Origin: an uncultured Pelagibacteraceae bacterium
GTDB taxonomy: Bacteria > Pseudomonadota > Alphaproteobacteria > Pelagibacterales > Pelagibacteraceae
NCBI GenBank assembly: GCA_902579465.1
Contig: CACHGV010000001.1
Span: 1-64,000 of the forward strand
Reading direction: 5' to 3'
Length of the DNA: 64,000 nucleotides
In this document: in pieces, positions 55,396 to 63,414 of the stretch
Layout of the letters: every line of letters begins with the position of its first letter
Position numbering within the stretch: position 1 is the first letter of the stretch
Notes under the pieces: generated by a model
Database searches by the model: none
Told to the model about the DNA's origin: nothing
Seen by the model: only the letters and a program-made list of their open reading frames with translations
Program-made: the position numbers and the translations under genes

Positions 55396-56190
55396 ATGAA
55401 AAATTCCAATATAGAAGGAATTGTATTTGATTTAGCTGGTACATTAATAGATTTTGGAAGCCTTGCGCCATCTCAAGTTCTTATAGAATTATTTGATAGG
55501 TTTGGAATTAAAATTACACGAAAACAAGCCATAGGACCAATGGGTATTGAAAAACGAGCCCATATAAAAGCATTGCTAACAACAAGAAAAATTAATTCGC
55601 AGTGGAAAAAAAAATTTAAATCAAAACCAACAGATAAAGATATTAATAAATTGTTTAAACTTTTTAATCCAGAATTAAAAAAAATAATTAAGAAACATTC
55701 AAAATTTATATCAGGAAGTAAAAAAACTTTAGATTTTATAAAAAACAAAAAAATAAAAATAGGAATCAATACCGGATATTCAGAAGAAATTCTAAATGTT
55801 ATATTGCCAGAACTAAAAAAACAAAGATTTATACCTGATGTGTCATATAGTTCTTCATACACAAAAATTGGAAGACCCTCAGCTGAAATAATATATAAAA
55901 TTTTTTCTGAATTAAATATTACCAAGGGATCAAATTGTATAAAAGTTGATGACACTATTCCTGGATTGTTAGAGGGAGTAAATGCTGGGATGTGGGTAGT
56001 GGGTGTTATATTTTCAGGTAATGAATTTGGTAAAACAGAAGTCGAATTTAATAGACTTTCTTTTAAAGATAAAACTAAATTTAGAAAAAAGATCAAGAAT
56101 AAATTTAAGAAAGTAGGCGCTCACTATGTAATAGATACAATTAAAGATTTACCTAAAATTATCAAAATAATTCAAACTAGAATTAAATAA
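55396..56190 (+). CDS. phnX: Phosphonoacetaldehyde hydrolase
   Basis: 264 residues, HAD superfamily. It splits phosphonoacetaldehyde into acetaldehyde and phosphate, the second step of 2-aminoethylphosphonate use. The nucleophile Asp12 is in FDLAGTLIDFGSLAP. Lys53, in PMGIEKRAHIKALL, matches the Schiff-base Lys of known PhnX enzymes in both motif and position. Later HAD motifs: INTGYSEE, and KVDDTIPGLLEGVNAGMWVVGV. The usual partner aminotransferase PhnW is not in the window. A Pho-box-like array lies upstream. The GlpD-like gene converges on it. Confidence 0.9.
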   Translation: MKNSNIEGIVFDLAGTLIDFGSLAPSQVLIELFDRFGIKITRKQAIGPMGIEKRAHIKALLTTRKINSQWKKKFKSKPTDKDINKLFKLFNPELKKIIKKHSKFISGSKKTLDFIKNKKIKIGINTGYSEEILNVILPELKKQRFIPDVSYSSSYTKIGRPSAEIIYKIFSELNITKGSNCIKVDDTIPGLLEGVNAGMWVVGVIFSGNEFGKTEVEFNRLSFKDKTKFRKKIKNKFKKVGAHYVIDTIKDLPKIIKIIQTRIK

Positions 56191-56228
56191 AATTACTTAA
56201 TGAAAAGCATTTTTTAAGACCGTGGAAA

Positions 56229-57380
56229 TTAAAAAAGCTTCTTTTTGTGTGTCCATGGACCTTTTTTTGTTTTAGGTAAAAATTTTTCAAGATCAATAAG
56301 GACTTTTTCAGACAATTTTCTGTAGGTGGTAAGTTTTCCTCCATAAATATTCAATAAAGGTAATTTTTTTATAATTTTTAAATCAAAAACATAATCTCTT
56401 GTGACTTTTGAGGCTGTTTTAAAATCTTCAATTAGAGGTCTTATCCCAGAATATGTATCTACGATGTCCTTTGATGTTATTTGTTTTTTTAAGTAATTAT
56501 TTACTGAGCTAATTAAATATCTAATTTCTTTTTTTGATATTCCTTTATTTTCAGGTGATTTCACCTCTTCTTCAGTTGTTCCAATTAAAGAAAACTTCCC
56601 TTTATAAGGTATTACAAATATTATTCTTTTATCAGTATTTTGAAATGTGAACGCAACATTTTCTTTGTACAATTTTTTTGTAATAATATGACTTCCTTTA
56701 ACCAATCTAATTTTTTTCTTAGATTTAATTTTTATATTTTTATTTAAGGTTTCATTTATCCACGGTCCAGATGCATTAATCAAAATTTTTGACTTTACTT
56801 TTTCACCATTTTCAAGACTAATAATCCATTCATTGCCAATAATTTCAGCTTTTTTAACTTTGTTGTATTCTAGTATTTTAGCGTTATTTCTTTTTGCATC
56901 TTTGGTATTTAATTTCGTTAATTTTTTATCGTCAATTTGTATATCAAAATATTGAAAACCGGTTTTGTATTTTTCTTTAAGAATATTTGAAAATTTTTTT
57001 CTAAGATCAAATGTTTTTGATTTTGGTATATTACTTTTGCCACCTAAATTATCGTACAAAAATAAACCAATTTTAATTAACCAGGCTGGTCGAATTTTAT
57101 CTGCATAAGGAATTATAAAAGGAATGGGTTTTGAAATATGTTTAGCAATTTTATAAACAATTTCTCTTTCTTTTAAAGATTCTCTAACTAATTTGAATTC
57201 ATAATTTTCTAAATAACGAAGACCACCATGTATTAATTTCGTTGACCAGGATGAAGTTGCTCCACCAATCTCACCTTTGTCAGCTAAACAAACTGATAAA
57301 CCTCTACCTGCAGCATCCCTTGCAATACCTGCACCGTTTATACCGCCACCTATTATGAATAAATCGAATATTTTAGACAT
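56229..57380 (-). CDS. FAD-dependent glycerol-3-phosphate dehydrogenase, short form
   Basis: 383 residues. GlpD-type: Rossmann motif FIIGGGINGAGIARDAAGRG at the N-terminus, GGATSSWSTKLIHGGLRYLE (GlpD signature), INASGPWINE, VKGSHII, FVIPY, and YSGIRPL...GGKLTTYRKL. It ends just after KGPWTHKKKLF. Ordinary GlpD is about 500 residues, so the C-terminal helical domain is missing; neighbouring frames do not show it. It would oxidise glycerol 3-phosphate, the likely product of the divergent ugp system. Alone on the minus strand, it shares a 139-base upstream region with ugpB. Confidence 0.85.
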   Translation of the reverse strand: MSKIFDLFIIGGGINGAGIARDAAGRGLSVCLADKGEIGGATSSWSTKLIHGGLRYLENYEFKLVRESLKEREIVYKIAKHISKPIPFIIPYADKIRPAWLIKIGLFLYDNLGGKSNIPKSKTFDLRKKFSNILKEKYKTGFQYFDIQIDDKKLTKLNTKDAKRNNAKILEYNKVKKAEIIGNEWIISLENGEKVKSKILINASGPWINETLNKNIKIKSKKKIRLVKGSHIITKKLYKENVAFTFQNTDKRIIFVIPYKGKFSLIGTTEEEVKSPENKGISKKEIRYLISSVNNYLKKQITSKDIVDTYSGIRPLIEDFKTASKVTRDYVFDLKIIKKLPLLNIYGGKLTTYRKLSEKVLIDLEKFLPKTKKGPWTHKKKLF

Positions 57381-57444
57381 TTAAATTATGATTTGTTTTA
57401 AAATATACAACCTCTTTTAGAAACATTATATATTTTTACATTTA

Positions 57445-57473
57445 AGTAATCAAAATTTAACGATACTTTAACA
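57445..57473 (+). promoter_or_regulatory. Candidate Pho box upstream of ugpB
   Basis: AGTAATC (57445), TTTAACG (57456) and TTTAACA (57467) in 11-base register, 46 bases before the ugpB start. They are weaker than the pstS and phnX arrays but keep the same TAA(C/T) core. TCTAAT (57485) and TAAAAT (57491) are possible -10 elements. It could also serve the divergent glpD-like gene. Confidence 0.5.
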
Positions 57474-57519
57474 TAAATAATTTATCTAATTAAAATTATA
57501 AATTAACATAAGGGGTACA

Positions 57520-58827
57520 ATGAAAAAAATATTGAGTGTTTTAACAATTCTATTTACTTTCTCATTTACATCACACAGTTATTCAAAGACAGAAATTCAT
57601 TGGTGGTATGGAAATAGTGGATTTCTTGGTGATGTAATTATTGAAATTGCAAATAGATTTAATGCTTCACAAGATGAATACACCGTCGTTCCTACAGGTA
57701 AAGGAAGTTATGAAGATAACATGGCGGCAACTATAGCTGCATTTAGAGCAGGAGACCAACCACATTATTCACAGGTTTACGATGCTGGTGCTGCAATTAT
57801 GGTAGCCCAAGTTAAAAATGGCGTTGTTATTGGTTTTGAAGATATGGCTGAGAAATATGGAATTAAAGTAGATGCAGATAATTATATTCCTGGAATTAAA
57901 AACTTCTATGCTGACTCTGATGGAAAAATGATAGGTGTTCCTTTTAATAGTTCAACTTGCTTAATGTATGCAAATATGGACATATTGAAAGAAGTAGGAA
58001 TAGAATCAGTTCCAAAAACTTATGAAGAATTTGAGGCTATGGCTCCAAAAATTAAAGCTGCTGGATATATTCCTTTACTTCAAAGTCACTCTCCTTGGAT
58101 CTGGACAGAAAATTTCTTTTCAAGACATAATCTACTTATGACAGATGGAAACAATGGTTACGATGCTGTTCCGACAAAAACTTTATTTGCTGAAACAGAT
58201 GCATTTGTTTATCATTGGAAAAAAGTAAAAGAATGGTACGAAAAAGGACTCTACGGCTATAAAGGAAGAGCTTGGGGAGATAATCAAGCACCATTTATAG
58301 CAGGTGAGGCTGCTTTTTGGTTTGGATCTGCTGCATCATTTGGTGGAATGAAAGGTGTTGTTCCAAATTTTACAGTTAATCATATTCCTTATTGGGATTC
58401 AGTAACTGGTGGCAAAGAGTATCCAACATTTATTGGTGGCGCAGCAAACTGGATCTTAAATGGTCATACAGAAGAAGAGTATAAAGGACTTGCTAAATTC
58501 ATCGAATTTATGGGTTCTCCTGAAATGGATTTATACTATCACAACATGACAGGTTATTCTGCTGTAACTAAAGGTGGTATAGAATTAGCTGAAACTATAA
58601 ACTTTTATAGAGCTTCTCCATATCACAAAGCTGTTGGTGAACAATTAAGCTTAGAAGGTTCAACTATTCCTGGTGGATATAGAGCTGGTAACTGGCCTCA
58701 AATTCGTGAAGTAATTTACGAAAATGTTGAGCCAATGTTAAATGGCAAAATATCAATCGAAAAAGGATTAAAGAACATGGATAAGGGTGCAGCTAAATTG
58801 TTAAAACAATTTGCTAAGACTCTTTAA
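57520..58827 (+). CDS. ugpB: Glycerol-3-phosphate ABC transporter binding protein UgpB
   Basis: 435 residues with a signal peptide (about 1-22). Family 1 solute-binding protein that looks UgpB-like along its length: IHWWYGNSGFLGDVIIEIANRFN at the mature start, YEDNMAATIAAFRAGDQPH, VYDAGAAIM, GVPFNSSTCLMYAN, IGGAANWIL, MTGYSAVTKG, and RAGNWPQIREVI. It binds glycerol 3-phosphate or glycerophosphodiesters; exact ligands need testing. AAGGGG precedes the ATG. A hairpin follows before ugpA. Confidence 0.93.
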   Translation: MKKILSVLTILFTFSFTSHSYSKTEIHWWYGNSGFLGDVIIEIANRFNASQDEYTVVPTGKGSYEDNMAATIAAFRAGDQPHYSQVYDAGAAIMVAQVKNGVVIGFEDMAEKYGIKVDADNYIPGIKNFYADSDGKMIGVPFNSSTCLMYANMDILKEVGIESVPKTYEEFEAMAPKIKAAGYIPLLQSHSPWIWTENFFSRHNLLMTDGNNGYDAVPTKTLFAETDAFVYHWKKVKEWYEKGLYGYKGRAWGDNQAPFIAGEAAFWFGSAASFGGMKGVVPNFTVNHIPYWDSVTGGKEYPTFIGGAANWILNGHTEEEYKGLAKFIEFMGSPEMDLYYHNMTGYSAVTKGGIELAETINFYRASPYHKAVGEQLSLEGSTIPGGYRAGNWPQIREVIYENVEPMLNGKISIEKGLKNMDKGAAKLLKQFAKTL

Positions 58828-58837
58828 AAAATAATAT

Positions 58838-58871
58838 AAATAAGGAGAGTATTAATATAACCTCCTTATTT
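58838..58871 (+). terminator. Hairpin between ugpB and ugpA
   Basis: AAATAAGGAG pairs with CTCCTTATTT around a 14-base loop, 11 bases after the ugpB stop and ending 6 bases before the ugpA start. It has no long T-run, so it may be a weak attenuator or a 3' stabiliser of ugpB mRNA. It covers the region where the ugpA ribosome site would be. Confidence 0.6.
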
Positions 58872-58876
58872 ATTAT

Positions 58877-59755
58877 ATGAAAAAAGTTCAGTTTAAATCA
58901 AACTATTCACAGTATTTTTTTTTAGCACCACAGCTAGGTATTTTATTAATATTTTTATATTGGCCAATAATACAAACTTTTAGAGATGCATTTACCATGC
59001 AAGATGCATTTGGATTTGGAAGACAATTTGTATGGTTTGATAATTTTTTATTTATCTTTGATGACCCGGCTTATTTTATAGCTTTTAAGTTTACTATTAT
59101 TTATAGCTTTGTGATAACACTTGTCACAGGAGCCATTGGATTGTTACTTGCTGTAAATGCCAATAATGTAATGCATGGAAAAAGTGCCTACAAAACTCTT
59201 TTGATTTGGCCTTATGCTATTGCGCCAGCTGTGGTGGGTGTTATGGCAAATTATTTTTTTAGTGAAAGATTTGGATTATTGTATCATCTATTTAACGATT
59301 TATGGGGTTTTAATTGGTATGAAAGTGTTTTTGATTCTTATATCTACTTAATAATAGCAGGATCATGGAAACAAATAAGTGCTAATTTTATTTTCTTCTT
59401 AGCCGGTCTTCAAGCAATACAAAAATCTGTCATTGAAGCATCGATAATTGATTGTAAAAGTAGTTTCAGAAGATTTTGGACAATCACTTTCCCTCTATTG
59501 ATGCCCACAACTTTCTTTTTAATCATTATCAATATAACTTATGCTTTTTTTGATACTTTTGGAATAATTGACACTACAACAATTGGTGCACCCTCAGGTG
59601 AAACAAGAACTCTTGTTTATAAAGCCTACATGGACGGATTTAGGGGGTTAGACTTAGGAAGTGCTGGTGCTCAATCAATTATGATGATGTTGATTGTTTT
59701 AGTTATTACAATTTTTCAATTTAGATACATAGAAGGGAAAATACATTACAATTAA
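58877..59755 (+). CDS. ugpA: Glycerol-3-phosphate ABC transporter permease UgpA
   Basis: 292 residues, six membrane helices. MalF-type permease signatures: FFLAPQLGILLIFLYWPIIQTFRDAF at the N-terminus, LLIWPYAIAPAVVGVM, and the EAA loop EASIIDCKSSFRRFWTITFPLLMPT. The ribosome site would fall within the hairpin's right arm (CTCC...), with no clear Shine-Dalgarno. It is followed by ugpE after 1 base. Partner of one or both UgpE copies in the membrane. Confidence 0.93.
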   Translation: MKKVQFKSNYSQYFFLAPQLGILLIFLYWPIIQTFRDAFTMQDAFGFGRQFVWFDNFLFIFDDPAYFIAFKFTIIYSFVITLVTGAIGLLLAVNANNVMHGKSAYKTLLIWPYAIAPAVVGVMANYFFSERFGLLYHLFNDLWGFNWYESVFDSYIYLIIAGSWKQISANFIFFLAGLQAIQKSVIEASIIDCKSSFRRFWTITFPLLMPTTFFLIIINITYAFFDTFGIIDTTTIGAPSGETRTLVYKAYMDGFRGLDLGSAGAQSIMMMLIVLVITIFQFRYIEGKIHYN

Positions 59756-59756
59756 A

Positions 59757-60578
59757 ATGATTAGATATTTTTCATCAAACTTTTCTCATTTAATTCTTTT
59801 GATAGGCATTTTTATTATGATAATCCCTGTGTGGTTAATTTTTGCAAGCTCAACTCACACAGCTTTGATTATTAATACCCAAGGTCTTCAATTTTTTTTA
59901 GGAGATAAGTTTTTAGAGAATTATACAAAAGTTTTATTATATGAGGGTGGTTTTTTTAAAGAAATTACTGTATTAAAGATGTTTTTAAATAGTTTTTTAA
60001 TGGCAACTGGAGTTGCGTTTTTATCAGTTATTTCATCTCTTATGACTGCATATGTCTTAGTTTATTTTAGAGTGAAATATGCAACATTATTATTTTGGAT
60101 AATTTTTATTACTATACTAGTCCCTCTGGAGTTAAGAATTTTTCCTACCTATTCTGTTATGTCTACACTTAACTTAGTAAACTCATATTGGGGACTAATT
60201 ATTCCAATTTCAGCTTCTGCTATAGCTACTTTATTTTTTAGGCAGTTTTATAAAACTATACCTGATGAATTACTTGAATCAGCAAAATTAGATGGCGCAA
60301 ATACTTGGAGATTTTTTATTGACTTTTTAGTGCCATTGTCAAAAACAATGATTGTTGCAATGTTCATATTTATGTTTGTATTCGGTTATAATCAATATTT
60401 ATGGCCGATATTAGTAACTTCTTCTGAACAATATTGGACTGTTGTCATGGGATTAAAGATGATGTCTGGATCAATCGTTAACAAATTTGCATTTGTCATC
60501 ATGTCAATGATACCACCAGTATTAATCATAATTGTATTACAAAAATATTTTATTAAAGGGATTTTTCAAGACAAATGA
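59757..60578 (+). CDS. ugpE: Glycerol-3-phosphate ABC transporter permease UgpE, first copy
   Basis: 273 residues, six membrane helices, MalG-type. It has VPLELRIFPTYSVM, and the EAA loop DELLESAKLDGANTWRFFIDFLVPLSKTM, followed by FGYNQYLWPILVT. It closely resembles the next gene, which is a tandem paralogue: 53 identical bases occur at 60243-60295 and 61061-61113. Relative to the second copy it lacks a short insert near the C-terminus. It overlaps the second copy by 4 bases. Confidence 0.92.
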   Translation: MIRYFSSNFSHLILLIGIFIMIIPVWLIFASSTHTALIINTQGLQFFLGDKFLENYTKVLLYEGGFFKEITVLKMFLNSFLMATGVAFLSVISSLMTAYVLVYFRVKYATLLFWIIFITILVPLELRIFPTYSVMSTLNLVNSYWGLIIPISASAIATLFFRQFYKTIPDELLESAKLDGANTWRFFIDFLVPLSKTMIVAMFIFMFVFGYNQYLWPILVTSSEQYWTVVMGLKMMSGSIVNKFAFVIMSMIPPVLIIIVLQKYFIKGIFQDK

Positions 60579-61426
60579 AAATTAAATTTTCACAAATTTT
60601 AGCACACATTGTACTTATACTAGGTGTTTTATTGATGGTAATTCCGATTTGGTTATCATTTGCTAGCTCTACCCACGATACTGTAACTATTTTAAAAGAG
60701 GGAATGCAATTTGGTCTTGGCGATCAATTAACAAGAAATTATAACGAAGTTTTAAATGAGAAGGGTGGTTGGTCAGAGGAAGTGACTGCTGCAAAAATGT
60801 TTATAAATAGCTTTATAATGGCTTTGGGAATTGCAACACTTAAAGTAATTATCTCAGCAATGTCAGCTTATGCTTTAGTTTATTTTAGATTCAAATTTGC
60901 TGTACCGATTTTTTGGTTAATCTTTATTACTTTACTTGTGCCTCTGGAGGTTAGGATTTTTCCAAGTTATAAGATTGTATCAGATTTAGGTTTAACTAAT
61001 TCTTACACAGGTCTTGTTCTTCCATTGGTTGCATCAGCCACCGCTACGTTTTTTTTTAGACAGTTTTATAAAACTATACCTGATGAATTACTTGAATCAG
61101 CAAAATTAGATGGTGCAAATAGTTGGAGATTTTTTATAGATTTTCTAGTTCCATTATCTAAAACAATGATTGCAGCGATGTTTATATTCATGTTTGTATA
61201 CGGATATAGTCAATATTTATGGCCGTTAATAATGACTACGAGTGAGGAATATTGGACTGTAGTTATGGGAATGAAAATTATATTTACTGAAAGTTATGAG
61301 GGAGTTGCTTTACCAAGAACAGCAGAGAGATTTGCTTATATTATTTTATCAATGATCCCCCCAGTTTTAGTGGTAGTATTTTTGCAAAAATGGTTCATAA
61401 AAGGATTAATTCAAACAGAGAAATAA
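60575..61426 (+). CDS. ugpE: Glycerol-3-phosphate ABC transporter permease UgpE, second copy
   Basis: 283 residues, the typical UgpE length. VPLEVRIFPSYKIV, the EAA loop DELLESAKLDGANSWRFFIDFLVPLSKTM, and YGYSQYLWPLIMTTSEEYWTVVMG match UgpE. It has a FTESYEGVALPRTAERFAY-type segment near the C-terminus that the first copy shortens. Two UgpE-type subunits with one UgpA is unusual, since one of each is enough for the known transporter. It ends directly before ugpC. Confidence 0.93.
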   Translation: MKIKFSQILAHIVLILGVLLMVIPIWLSFASSTHDTVTILKEGMQFGLGDQLTRNYNEVLNEKGGWSEEVTAAKMFINSFIMALGIATLKVIISAMSAYALVYFRFKFAVPIFWLIFITLLVPLEVRIFPSYKIVSDLGLTNSYTGLVLPLVASATATFFFRQFYKTIPDELLESAKLDGANSWRFFIDFLVPLSKTMIAAMFIFMFVYGYSQYLWPLIMTTSEEYWTVVMGMKIIFTESYEGVALPRTAERFAYIILSMIPPVLVVVFLQKWFIKGLIQTEK

Positions 61427-62479
61427 ATGAGTTTTTTAGAATTAAATAAAGTTACTAAAATCTATCCAAACGGAACTAAAGCTGTTCATGAGACAAGTAT
61501 GAATGTAGAAAATGGTGAATTCATGGTTTTTGTTGGACCAAGCGGATGTGGAAAATCTACTCTTTTAAGAATGATTGCTGGGTTAGAAGACATAACTGAA
61601 GGTTATATAAATCTTGATGGAATATTAATTAATAAAGTTGACCCCTCAGATAGAGATGTTGCTATGGTTTTTCAGAATTATGCACTCTATCCTCATATGA
61701 ATGTTTACAACAATTTGGCTTACGGATTAAAAAATAGAGGTATTTCAAAAGAAGATATTGAAAAAAAAGTTAATGAGGCAGCAAAGCTATTACAAATTTC
61801 TGAATACTTGCAAAGAAAACCATCCATGTTGTCAGGAGGTCAAAGGCAGAGAGTTGCCATGGGAAGAGCCATTGTGAGAAATCCTAAAATATTTTTATTT
61901 GATGAGCCATTATCTAATTTAGATGCAAAACTAAGAATACAAATGAGGCTTGAAATAAAAAAGCTTCAGCAAAAAGTTGGAGTGACAAGTATATTTGTAA
62001 CTCATGACCAAGTAGAAGCAATGACCTTAGCGGATAGACTGGCAGTAATAAATAATGGCCTTATTGAGCAGCTTGGAACACCGATAGAAATTTATAATAA
62101 TCCTAAATCTATGTTTGTCGCAGGATTTATAGGTTCGCCACAGATGAATTTTCTTGAAGGAGAATTAATAAATAAAACTCTTACTTCAGAAGGTTTTGAA
62201 ATTAATAATGTTACAAGTGATTTTAATGGACCAGTTATATTAGGAATTAGGCCAGAGCATATGTCGCAAACTGATAAAGGTTTAATAAATTTATCTGTAG
62301 ATCTGGTAGAACAATTAGGTTCAGATAATTTGATTTATGGAGAAATAAAAAATAAAAAAGATTTTTGTTTTAGATGTCCTGGAAGTCAAATTATTAAAAA
62401 AGGAAGTAAATTATCTTTGAACATAAATGATAACAATTATTATGTTTTTGATAAATCTAATGGTAATCGAGTAAATTAA
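61427..62479 (+). CDS. ugpC: Glycerol-3-phosphate ABC transporter ATPase UgpC
   Basis: 350 residues, MalK-type ATPase with C-terminal OB-fold regulatory domain (about 235-350). Walker [20 protein letters not shown]-loop MVFQNYALYPHM, signature LSGGQRQRVAMGRAI, Walker B IFLFDEPLSNLDAKL, H-loop VTHDQVEAMTLADRLAV. The regulatory part has FIGSPQMNFLEGEL and LGIRPEHM. It powers UgpA/UgpE. Directly abuts ugpE2 and is followed by the phosphodiesterase after 2 bases. Confidence 0.95.
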   Translation: MSFLELNKVTKIYPNGTKAVHETSMNVENGEFMVFVGPSGCGKSTLLRMIAGLEDITEGYINLDGILINKVDPSDRDVAMVFQNYALYPHMNVYNNLAYGLKNRGISKEDIEKKVNEAAKLLQISEYLQRKPSMLSGGQRQRVAMGRAIVRNPKIFLFDEPLSNLDAKLRIQMRLEIKKLQQKVGVTSIFVTHDQVEAMTLADRLAVINNGLIEQLGTPIEIYNNPKSMFVAGFIGSPQMNFLEGELINKTLTSEGFEINNVTSDFNGPVILGIRPEHMSQTDKGLINLSVDLVEQLGSDNLIYGEIKNKKDFCFRCPGSQIIKKGSKLSLNINDNNYYVFDKSNGNRVN

Positions 62480-62481
62480 TT

Positions 62482-63405
62482 TTGATTTTATCAAAGCCAA
62501 ATTATATTAAAATTTATGGCCATAGAGGCGCTAGAGGAGATCTTCCTGAAAATACTTTAGAAAGTTTTAAATATTTATTTAAAAACAATATTAATGCATA
62601 CGAAACAGATATTTTGATTTCCAAAGATCTTATTCCTGTGATTACACATGACTTTAGATTAGATCCAAGTTTTACAAAAGATAATGAGGGAAATTGGATA
62701 ACGGATGAAAATATAATAATATTTGACTTAAGTTACGATGAGCTTTTAAAATTTGATGTTGGGTCTTTAAATAAATTATCTAGATATGGAAGAAGATTTG
62801 TTAATCAAAAAACTTTAGAAAATCAAAAGATACCAAAACTTTCTGAGTTATTAGAATTATCTTCAAAAAACAAATCTGAAAATTTATTAATAAATTTAGA
62901 AATTAAATCTACACCTGACGAGGAAAATTTAACTCCAACCCCAGAGGAAATGGTAAAACTTGTTATGAAAGAAGTAAATAAATCAAATTTACAAAATAAA
63001 ATAATCATTTCTTCATTTGATTGGAGAACACTGACAGAAATCAAAAATCTTTACCCTGAAATTTCAAGAGCTTATTTAAGTTTTCTACAACAGGCAGGAA
63101 TTAAAATTAAAAATACAATTTACAATAGATCTCCATGGATGAGTTACTTACCTTTTTTTGAAAAATATGAATTACCAAAAATTATAAAATCACAAGGTGG
63201 AAAGGCTTTGCATCCATACCATAAAGATATTACAAAAAAACTAGTAGATATTTCTCATCAAGAAGATTTGCCAGTGAACGTTTGGACAGTTAATGAAGAG
63301 AACGATATGTTAAAAATGATTGAGTATGGTGTAGATGGTATCATGACAGACTATCCATTAAGGCTGAAAGAACTTTGTGACAAAGAAAATATAAACTGGT
63401 TTTAG
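62482..63405 (+). CDS. ugpQ: Glycerophosphodiester phosphodiesterase (UgpQ-like)
   Basis: 307 residues. GDPD TIM-barrel: catalytic HRGARGDLPENTLESF (His, Arg, Glu) near residue 14, YETDILISKDLIPVITHDFRLD (metal Glu/Asp and second catalytic His), NLEIKS, SSFDWRTL, and VNVWTVNEENDMLKMIEYGVDGIMTDYPLRL at the C-terminus. No signal peptide, so it acts in the cytoplasm like UgpQ, although it is longer than E. coli UgpQ (247). It splits imported glycerophosphodiesters to glycerol 3-phosphate and an alcohol. The start is TTG, used because no ATG precedes the catalytic motif. Confidence 0.92.
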   Translation: MILSKPNYIKIYGHRGARGDLPENTLESFKYLFKNNINAYETDILISKDLIPVITHDFRLDPSFTKDNEGNWITDENIIIFDLSYDELLKFDVGSLNKLSRYGRRFVNQKTLENQKIPKLSELLELSSKNKSENLLINLEIKSTPDEENLTPTPEEMVKLVMKEVNKSNLQNKIIISSFDWRTLTEIKNLYPEISRAYLSFLQQAGIKIKNTIYNRSPWMSYLPFFEKYELPKIIKSQGGKALHPYHKDITKKLVDISHQEDLPVNVWTVNEENDMLKMIEYGVDGIMTDYPLRLKELCDKENINWF

Positions 63406-63414
63406 TTTATTTTA

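Noticed and set aside
55473..56096. 207-codon open frame on the minus strand
   Set aside because: It lies wholly antisense to phnX, whose active-site residues are intact. The translation has no recognisable domain and looks like a frame shadow of AT-rich coding sequence.
56150..56232. Frameshift explaining the short GlpD C-terminus
   Set aside because: The other minus-strand frames after KKKLF reach stops within about 20 codons and show no GlpD C-terminal motif, so truncation is the simpler reading.
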